From the NCBI RefSeq assembly GCF_000234665.1, contig NC_018324.1:2798944-2862943 (forward strand): a stretch of 64,000 nt of DNA, given 5' to 3'. Below are positions 19,668 to 26,737 of the stretch, piece after piece; position 1 is the stretch's first letter, and every line of letters begins with the position of its first letter. The notes under the pieces are model-generated. The model was not told the origin of the DNA and did no database searches. It worked only from the letters and a program-made list of their open reading frames with translations. The stretch is from Leishmania mexicana MHOM/GT/2001/U1103. Lineage: Eukaryota > Euglenozoa > Kinetoplastea > Trypanosomatida > Trypanosomatidae. Position numbers and translations under genes: made by a program.

Positions 19668-20403
19668 GGTAGTGTCGCAGAGACAGAGGGGATCGAAGTG
19701 TCTCTCTCGAGGAAGGACTGTGAAGCGATGCGGCAGGTGAGGGAGGGTGCGTGCTGCGTTGCAGAGACCTCTGACTTCCCGCGGCTGCCTCATTGCTCTC
19801 TCCTTTTTTTCGTTGTGTTTTGTTGTCGGGTCGATGTGATCCGATGGCGCACTGCCTGACATGGTGCAAGTCGTCCCTCCCCCCTCTCTCTCGCACATAA
19901 ACAAACAAAACGCGCAAGCTCGAAGTGGACGTCGTCGCTTCAGCAGGGTGGAAGGGGGTGCAAAACGGAAAGAGGGAGGTGGCGATAGGGAGGGATGTGC
20001 GTGTGCCACCGGTCGACACGTGGCAGTCACGGCCGCCACTCTCTGATGCACCGTGCTTTTTCTTTAGCTGTCCTTCTTCAGTGCTCTTCCACTGTGGGCA
20101 TAGGTGTGTTGCGTGAATGCTGCCACAGATAACGGCGGTGGGGCAACACTCGCACCCCCCCACACACACACAAACATACACGCTGCATGTGGCCGAGCCG
20201 TTTCCATCCTCTCATGTCTTTCTGTCGTTCTCTATTTCCCACTCCCTCACTCGCGCGCACCGGTGGCGGCCGCATCGGGCCCTCCTCTTTGCTTATGAAG
20301 GGCGCCAACGGGCATTTCTTTTCATCTTCTGTGCACACACACACACATACGTACAAGCGCGATCTCCTGTGTCTCCCCTCCCCGTGCCCCCACCTTTAGT
20401 GAT
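19668..20403 (+). other. Intergenic spacer
   Basis: No supported gene. It contains CA-rich tracts near 20156-20175 and 20333-20350 and a pyrimidine tract at 20367-20397 leading to an acceptor at 20398-20399. Confidence 0.5.
20367..20399 (+). promoter_or_regulatory. Predicted trans-splice acceptor 4 nt before the ATG
   Basis: A strong C/T-rich tract ends in TAG (AG at 20398-20399). The ATG is at 20404, so the leader beyond the spliced leader would be only 4 nt unless an upstream AG is used. Confidence 0.45.
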
Positions 20404-20640
20404 ATGAGCGCGGTTCCAACATCTACGCAGTCGACGGTGGGCCGCGCCGGCACGAAAGATGACGGCACGGCGGCCGCAGTGCCGCAGTGCGTGTGCGCCA
20501 CCTGTATGATGCGGCTACCAATGCCCCGATCTTCGTCTGTTTTCGCATCGTTTCAGTGCCCACAGTGCCGCATGAATGGCATGGACGCAAAGCTCGTCTA
20601 CACATGCCGCGCGCAGCCGACGGAGCACTCCACGCGATGA
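20404..20640 (+). CDS. Small LSD1-like zinc-finger protein (hypothetical)
   Basis: 78 aa, ATG at 20404. A disordered start of about 28 residues is followed by C31-A-T-C34 and C52-P-Q-C55. The spacer (MMRLPMPRSSSVFASFQ) resembles the LSD1-type zinc finger, which has C-x2-C-R-x-L-x-Y/M-P-x-G-A-x-S-V-x-C-x2-C. The inter-pair distance is 17 here, a few residues longer than in plant LSD1. Single-finger proteins of this type bind proteins in plants, but the function here is unknown. It sits next to another small zinc ribbon at 19380-19667; the two do not look like recent duplicates. Reality as a gene is supported by the precise acceptor upstream and the Cys pattern, but not proven. Confidence 0.6.
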   Translation: MSAVPTSTQSTVGRAGTKDDGTAAAVPQCVCATCMMRLPMPRSSSVFASFQCPQCRMNGMDAKLVYTCRAQPTEHSTR

Positions 20641-21290
20641 CGCGCTTGCTGGTACACGGATCGTAGAAAGCAAGCGGCCTTTTTCCTTGACACCCCCGCT
20701 CCTTTCACGTTACTGGCCTGTGTCTTCATCAGAGATCCCATTGGAGGTGGGGGGGGTTTCGACATGAGCAAGAGCCATCGACAGGAACGCGAACGAGAAC
20801 AGCAACTTGGTCACGATGCCTAAGTGGCGTGTTGGCTGCAGCTGCTGCTCTCTTTCGCTCCTCCCCGCCCGTGCACGTTCGCTCACTCACGCGCACGTCT
20901 CCCTCGCATGTTGTCGCTACGGCGGCAGTGATCATTGGCCCATATTTTTTTGATCGTGTGTGTCTGTGTGCCTGTGTGCGTGCATCAAGCACCTATCGAT
21001 GAACGCTGTGCAGCTGCGCTCCCCGCCTCCTCTGACTTTGCTGTGTGCAATAGAGGACGTCCACACGCTCTTTGTCGGCAAGGGAAACTCTTCTCGGTTC
21101 GTCTCCTCCCCACCCCGCCCACGCACCCTCCCCGCCGCCTTCTCGCGATCGCTCATCTTCTCTCATCTCGCTTGTGCACCGTCGCAGAGCAGCACTGATC
21201 CACCACTTGCACAGCCGACGACGCATGTACGACTTTGTCCTATTCCCTTGGCTTTGGCTTTAACTCCGCCCCATCTGCTCCCCGGACGAG

Positions 21291-21308
21291 CCCCCCCCCC
21301 CCCCCCCC
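21291..21308. repeat. Poly-C run (18 bp)
   Basis: Homopolymer in the upstream spacer of the CinA/NMNAT-like gene; length may vary between strains or be mis-called. Confidence 0.85.
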
Positions 21309-21360
21309 GCGCGCGACGTTCTCCTTCACCTTTTCCGTCTGCACCCTCTGGTGGACTCGC

Positions 21361-21384
21361 GGCTCTCTTTCTATTTTTTCTCAG
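21361..21384 (+). promoter_or_regulatory. Predicted trans-splice acceptor for the CinA/NMNAT-like gene
   Basis: A CT-rich tract ends in TTCTCAG with AG at 21383-21384, giving a 21-nt leader. The start codon at 21406 has a strong context (CCACC before ATG). Confidence 0.6.
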
Positions 21385-21405
21385 TGGTAGTGAGCCACCG
21401 CCACC

Positions 21406-23070
21406 ATGTCGATTGAGCTGCTCGTGGAGGCGATCCATGCCTCGCCCATCCGGCTGTCTCTGTGCATCTGTGGTGCAGGCGCCGGGGTGATTCGTCGCCT
21501 CACGCGCGTGCCCGAGTGCAGTCGCACCCTGCTCGAAGCCAACGTTCTCTACCATCGCGGTTCTACGCAGAGAGCATTAGATGGTCTGCCGCGCCATATT
21601 GTCAGCGCTGATGCGGCTCGGCAGCTGGCGCAGCACGCCTTTCACACATCTCGCGCGATCGCCTTTTCCGAGGCACGCGAGCAGCAGCAGCAGCAGCAGA
21701 AGCCTCCACAGCCCGCGCCCACGCTACCTGGGCAGACGGCGGCTCTTCTCTTCGGCATTGGCGCCACGTCTGCTGTCAAGACGAGCCGCTCACGGCGCAG
21801 CAGGGACGAGGTGCATGTATGTGTCTGGGGCGGCTCGGTCAGTCTATCGGGGGGCGACTCCTCCCACCAAAACGGCGGCAGCCCTGCCATGCTTGGCGCG
21901 GTACGCTACTACCACATGGACATGCCGGACTGGCTGAACAGGGCGGAGCAGGATGAGCAAGTGGAGCTGGTGGTGCTCCACGCCATTGCACGCGCAGCGG
22001 AGTCGTGCATCCCCGACGACGCGGAGGTGGTGTGCAGGGACACCATCGCCTCTGGTCAGCGCACCTACCCACGCTCTGTGTTTCAAACTCTGCTACCCAG
22101 CGCTGCAGAGAACGCCTCCGCTAGTAGTGAAGGCGTGAGCATATCGATCCCGCCGCCTAAACTCTCCGTCGTCACAGACTCCGCGCGACTGTGGTCGGTG
22201 CCGTCCGAGTCTGCTCCGGTGCCGGTGTGCTTGGATCCATCCGGCGAGATGCGATTGGCACTGCGGTGCGTCCTAGGCGCTGGCGCTGCTGCCGCTGCGT
22301 CCGACGGCAGTGTGCGAGAGGTGTGGGCTTTGTGGAACAGGCATGGCGAGTTGCGCTGCGGTGGTATTTTTCCGTACTCGGAGGAGTCTCGAAACGCCGC
22401 GGCGGCCGTGATAGAACACCAGCAAGAGGGCGGGTACGACCAAAGCGCTGCCCCAGCTGAGTCTAGCAACGTGATCCGCCTTCTCTACCCCGGGTCTTTC
22501 AACCCGCTTCACTACGGACACACGGAGCTGGTGCAGGCGGCCACGCGTGTGCTGCGTCAGCGACAGCAGCAGGACGTGGAGCAGACTGCGCTACCGACGC
22601 CAGTGGAGGTGACGTATGAAATTGCTGTGAAGGTGGTGGATAAGGACGCTATCGAGATGGATGACCTGGTGCGCCGTGTGCACCAGTTCTTGCGCCGCGG
22701 CGAGCGGGTTGCCGTGACAGTGGCGACTCTCTTTGTGGCCAAGGCGAGGCTGTTCCCAGGCCACGGCTTCCTTATCGGCATCGACACCGCCGTGCGCGTG
22801 CTGGACCCGAAGCACTACAGCACGAGCGAGGACCCAGCGGATGCCGAAGCCGCAATGGTGGCGACGCTGACCCGCGACATCGCAGGCAGGGGATGCTATT
22901 TTGTGGTGGGTGGGCGCAAGATGAGCGATCCTGCAGGCTGGTGGGAGCTGTCGTCGCTGCGCATCCCGGAGAGCGTTCGACACTTGTTCGTCGGCATCCC
23001 AGCCACGGAGTTTCGCGTAGATATCAGCTCAACAGAGCTGCGTGCGCAGCGCAACGGTTGTGGTGCATGA
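21406..23070 (+). CDS. CinA-like domain fused to NMNAT-like nucleotidyltransferase
   Basis: 554 aa, ATG at 21406. The N-terminal region (residues 1-200; LVEAIHASPIRLSLCICGAG, then RRLTRVPECSRTLLEANVLY) matches the CinA C-terminal/PncC-like fold found fused to a nucleotidyltransferase in plants. The usual ES-x-TGG motif of nicotinamide-nucleotide amidases is not recognisable, so this part may not be enzymatic. From residue 358 there is a cytidylyltransferase-like domain: LYPGSFNPLHYGHTELVQAA holds the H-x-G-H class motif (H369-Y-G-H372), and ISSTELR (540-546) is the late nucleotide-binding motif. This resembles NMNAT, which makes NAD from NMN and ATP. A run of six Gln lies at residues 92-97. 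The exact substrate and the role of the first domain are inferred. Confidence 0.78.
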   Translation: MSIELLVEAIHASPIRLSLCICGAGAGVIRRLTRVPECSRTLLEANVLYHRGSTQRALDGLPRHIVSADAARQLAQHAFHTSRAIAFSEAREQQQQQQKPPQPAPTLPGQTAALLFGIGATSAVKTSRSRRSRDEVHVCVWGGSVSLSGGDSSHQNGGSPAMLGAVRYYHMDMPDWLNRAEQDEQVELVVLHAIARAAESCIPDDAEVVCRDTIASGQRTYPRSVFQTLLPSAAENASASSEGVSISIPPPKLSVVTDSARLWSVPSESAPVPVCLDPSGEMRLALRCVLGAGAAAAASDGSVREVWALWNRHGELRCGGIFPYSEESRNAAAAVIEHQQEGGYDQSAAPAESSNVIRLLYPGSFNPLHYGHTELVQAATRVLRQRQQQDVEQTALPTPVEVTYEIAVKVVDKDAIEMDDLVRRVHQFLRRGERVAVTVATLFVAKARLFPGHGFLIGIDTAVRVLDPKHYSTSEDPADAEAAMVATLTRDIAGRGCYFVVGGRKMSDPAGWWELSSLRIPESVRHLFVGIPATEFRVDISSTELRAQRNGCGA

Positions 23071-23611
23071 AGACGCACACTTGGGAACTGATCTCGGCGG
23101 CGGTGTGGCACATTTCTTCGCTGCACTTGATCGGACGTACACCCCCTGTATGTATGCACGGGGCCACATCTATGGCAGCCACACACGGCCCACTCACTTC
23201 TCCTTGCCCCCTCTCCGACATCCTCACGTCCGTGTGAGGGCCACGGCCGCGCCATCAATGCGTCCGTCGGCTGCTCTCTTTCGACTTTTTGGTTTTGAGG
23301 CGGGCGGACGGGGGAGGGGGGGTTCTGTTTCGCGTGTCTTCTCTCCTCGCCCGTGTGTAGACGTGCATGCCTGTGGGCTGGGGGTTGCGCGTCCTCCACG
23401 CTCTCACGTCTTGCCGCCCTTCGTGCTCTTCCTTTTGCTATTCCCCTTGTGTATCCCTTGCTCGCGCACTAGTCCCTTGGGTGCGTCGTGGCCCCTGCCC
23501 TCCCGTCGCTCACGGAGGCGTGGCGTGGTGGTGATGGTGTGTTTGTGTGTCCAAGGCTACCGAAGTCGTGCGAAGACCACACATATATATGCGCACACCA
23601 ACATACATACG

Positions 23612-23989
23612 ATGAAGCGCCAATCAAACATCCAAGCCGTTTTCGGCGACGCGAGGGCGGCGGCCTACGAGCAAGCAGAAGAAGGGGTGATCGCACAGCT
23701 CGCATCCCTCCCCTCTGCGCTCTACCGCTGTCGGCTTGAACAGTGTATTGGGTCATGCAACCGGTGTGTATATGTGTGTGTGTTCGTGTTGGCCAAGGGT
23801 TCGGGCCAAAGTGTTCGCCGGCAGGGGTGGGGGTGGGTCAGTGGTGTACGGCCCCCAGCGTCGCCTCAACCGCCCCCCCCCCCACCGGCACGCACCCCCG
23901 CGAATGCTGACGACCCCCTGTTGTGGTTCCTTTTTCTGGTTTCTGTCTCCGGACACACGTGCACCTGCCTCTCCTCTCTCCACGCTTGA
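23612..23989 (+). CDS. Questionable small open frame
   Basis: 125 codons from ATG 23612. The first ~50 residues (MKRQSNIQAVFGDARAAAYE onward) have balanced, helical, protein-like composition, and a pyrimidine stretch occurs upstream at 23405-23460. After residue ~52 the frame enters TG-rich and proline-rich sequence typical of spacers (VYVCVFVLAKG), so if real it may be a truncated or broken gene. No family is recognised. Confidence 0.25.
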   Translation: MKRQSNIQAVFGDARAAAYEQAEEGVIAQLASLPSALYRCRLEQCIGSCNRCVYVCVFVLAKGSGQSVRRQGWGWVSGVRPPASPQPPPPPPARTPANADDPLLWFLFLVSVSGHTCTCLSSLHA

Positions 23990-24305
23990 CTTGCTCCTCC
24001 CTCCGCCACGCATCGGGCACCGCGTTGTCCATTTCTTCAACGCACACACACACTTGCACACGCACGTCAATGCTGCTGCTGCTGATGTCCTCCTCTGCAC
24101 ACCGTACATTCAGTTAAAACTTTCCAAGAGAGGGCGGGAGCCATCCGTTTCGTCGCTTCGTGGTACCGCGAAGGGGTGGAAAAGAAGAGAGGCTCTGCCC
24201 TGCAGTGGTGTCACAGTGACACGCACGCACACGCCACATAGGTGAACGCCGAGCGAGACGCAGGAGACGTGACCGTCGCAGTATTCTTGGCTGATACGCA
24301 CGCCA

Positions 24306-24345
24306 TTTTCCCGCCCTCCCCTTCCCCCTCCCACTCCCTCCTCAG
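24306..24345 (+). promoter_or_regulatory. Predicted trans-splice acceptor for uS15m
   Basis: A long uninterrupted C/T tract ends in CTCAG, AG at 24344-24345, 119 nt before the ATG at 24465. Confidence 0.55.
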
Positions 24346-24464
24346 TCTCTCTGAGAGTGTTTGTGGGCAGCACTCCTCCCAGCACCCTTTTCGCTATTTT
24401 GTCAGACTGGACTGCCTTTGCCGATCGCCTACCCCCTCACCCACAATCCGTTGGCGCCGCCACC

Positions 24465-25754
24465 ATGCTGTCGTACACCTCTGCGCTGCGGCGGGTGTTC
24501 AACCGCAAGAACAAGGCCCCGCAGCGCATGTCGAACTTCACCAAGGTAACGAATCTGAACAAAGCGGAAAAGGTGAAGATTGAAACGGTCGATGGCGACG
24601 TCGTCAAGGGCCGCGGCCGTGTGCACCGCCGCTCGCACAGCGGGTTAAAGGATGCCATTGAAGAGATGGAGCACCCGGCCATCTGGCTATGGTATCCGTG
24701 GCGCAAGAACCCGGAGCCGCCGACGCCGTACATGCCATCGCAGCGCGCGCTCAAGAACATCCACGGCGCCATCTTCACGAATCTCAGCCCCATTCAGAAG
24801 AAGAAGCAGGAGCAGATGCTCTACGGGGTAAACATCCCCGAGACGCGAGTCATGCGGTTTGAGCAGCAGCACCCGCTCCTCTCGACGGCGCTGAAGCAAC
24901 TCGATGGGCAGCCGAAGGGCTTCCCGTTCTGGTACAAGAAATACCCGACACGTCGCCACGCCTATGAGCAGCGCTTCAGCGTACCGACGGAGATGCTGGA
25001 AGGCTACAACGACAATGTCAAGAAGGCCTTCAGCATGAGCATGATGACGATCCAAGAGAAGCAGTTTGCGCAGGAGGCGATGTACATGGAGCGGTACGCT
25101 GAGCACGACTTCGACACGACCAGTCCGGCCGTGCTGGCGGTGAAGCGGGCACTGAAGGTGCGCGTGCTGCGTAACCACTTGCTGACGAACCCGCACAACA
25201 ACATCGTGAAGACGATCCTGGCAAACACGGAACGGAAGCTAAACCACACCCTTCGCCGGCTGCGCAAGGTGGACTTCAAACGGTATTGGGAGATAATCCG
25301 CGACCACGATGTACAGGACCTGCTGCAACCGCCAAACCTCGTGACCTACAGGCAGGGCTCCTACTGGCGGTACGACTGGAACGCGGGGCTGGCGATCAGC
25401 ACGCAGCTTGCAGACGTGCTTGACCCGCGCGGTCTCAACGGCTGCGTTGAGACAGGCCGCTCCCGCTCTGAGGTGGCTCGAGACCTCGGTCTCTCGTACA
25501 CCCGCCCGCTTCAGGAAAACGAGAAGAAGCAGCTCTCGGAGCAAGCCGTCTACTACGAGCGGCTGACGAAGTTCAAGATGGAGCAGCCGGAGGCGGCACG
25601 CGCGCAAGAGCGGGAGCGCTTTGTCCGCAAGTTCTCCGGCATGTTCCTCAAGCTGGATATGAAGTCCGGCGTCCCCGACTTTCCAAGCACGTACCGCAAG
25701 CTGCTCGGGACGCAGGTGGCGCGGTGGTCGTCGAAGCGGCATGGCCCTATGTAG
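24465..25754 (+). CDS. Mitochondrial small-subunit ribosomal protein uS15m
   Basis: 429 aa from the ATG at 24465, which has a CCACC context; a GTG at 24357 in the same frame is unlikely. The start MLSYTSALRRVFNRKNK is a good mitochondrial presequence. The S15 core lies at about residues 238-285: HLLTNPHNNIVKTILANTE, then RKLNHTLRRLRKVDFKRYWE and IIRDHDVQDL. This matches the H-x3-(P)-x-D-x-x-S, L-x-x-R-x-x-L-L-x-Y-L and D-x-x-x-Y pattern of S15, which binds the central domain of small-subunit rRNA. Bacterial S15 has about 88 residues, so most of this protein is kinetoplastid-specific extension, as expected for their protein-rich mitoribosomes with shrunken rRNAs. The extension between residues 60 and 230 is rich in aromatic and basic residues. 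Confidence 0.85.
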   Translation: MLSYTSALRRVFNRKNKAPQRMSNFTKVTNLNKAEKVKIETVDGDVVKGRGRVHRRSHSGLKDAIEEMEHPAIWLWYPWRKNPEPPTPYMPSQRALKNIHGAIFTNLSPIQKKKQEQMLYGVNIPETRVMRFEQQHPLLSTALKQLDGQPKGFPFWYKKYPTRRHAYEQRFSVPTEMLEGYNDNVKKAFSMSMMTIQEKQFAQEAMYMERYAEHDFDTTSPAVLAVKRALKVRVLRNHLLTNPHNNIVKTILANTERKLNHTLRRLRKVDFKRYWEIIRDHDVQDLLQPPNLVTYRQGSYWRYDWNAGLAISTQLADVLDPRGLNGCVETGRSRSEVARDLGLSYTRPLQENEKKQLSEQAVYYERLTKFKMEQPEAARAQERERFVRKFSGMFLKLDMKSGVPDFPSTYRKLLGTQVARWSSKRHGPM

Positions 25755-26737
25755 TCACTCGCAGGCTTTTTTTTCGCGCGATGTGCGCCGTGCTGCACGT
25801 GCGTGTGCGCGCTGCCTCACACCAGTCCACCTTGGCGACGAAACTATTTGTGTCCCTCTCTCTCTCTCGCGTCCCTTCGCCGCGTATGTGTGTCGGTGTG
25901 TTGGTGTGCCTGTCTGTGTCTGTGCGTCGGTGTGCTTGTCTCGCTCACTACATCTACACTCTAACCAACAGAAGAGAAAGAAGTCTCTGCAACAGACGAT
26001 CAAGCGCGAAGCGTCGCCGTGTGCGAGGGCTGCGATGTGGCGGCACCCGATGCGCGCAGTCAGGAAAACAAAAAAAACCGGGATGGGTGTTGTGTGTGAG
26101 TGGGCGGTGCACAAGCGCGAATGAGGACGCCGCGTGTACGGGTGATGCGCCATCACGTACATCACAAGGGCACCGACCTGTTTGCGTTTCGATGGCTTTC
26201 TTCGTGGATGTGAACGACAGCTCTTCACTTCCTCCCTCCGTCCCCCACCTCGTTAATCGTTGCCACTGGAGTGCGTGCGTGTGCGTGTGCGTGCTGTAAC
26301 CTCAGTACAAACACACACACACACACAGCACACCCATACATACACATATACAGCGGTGGCAGAACGCCAACACTTCATGCAAGAGCCCCACTGCCCCCCC
26401 CCCTCACTGCGCTCCCAAAGGAAAGAAAAGAAAGGTCAGCATCAGCGGCGCGTGACACGTTCTCCGTCGGTTGCCTCCTCTTCGCTCCTCCGGATCGCCG
26501 AGGTCCATAGGTACGTGGGGTGGAGAGGGGTGGGGAGCTGCAGGAAAGGCGCAGGGCAGGCACACCCACCCACACCCACACACCGCACCCTTATCATCTC
26601 TCTCGCGTTCTTTTTCGTTTTTCTGGTGACCTTAGAAGATACTTGTACATACGGATAGACAGATACATACACACGCGTGCGCGTCTTGAAGAACCACTTC
26701 CCACCCCTCCTCTCCCAGCCTCACACATGTAACGCCG
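25755..26737 (+). other. Intergenic spacer with CA microsatellite
   Basis: No supported gene. A CA tract is at about 26307-26330, and a TG/CG-rich tract at about 26266-26290. A CT-rich tract ends in an acceptor at 26717-26718. Confidence 0.55.
26698..26718 (+). promoter_or_regulatory. Predicted trans-splice acceptor for the WW+MORN gene
   Basis: C/T-rich tract ending in CCCAG (AG at 26717-26718), leaving a 19-nt leader before ATG 26738. Confidence 0.6.

Larger units (their letters stand above)
20641..21405 (+). other. Intergenic spacer with 18-bp poly-C run
   Basis: No supported gene. A run of 18 C at 21291-21308 lies about 75 bp before the splice acceptor at 21383-21384. Confidence 0.55.
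23071..24464 (+). other. Intergenic spacer with a possible short open frame
   Basis: Mostly spacer-like sequence, with a C run near 23874-23883, a CA run near 24043-24062, and a tract ending in an acceptor at 24344-24345. One possible short frame at 23612 is listed separately. Confidence 0.5.
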
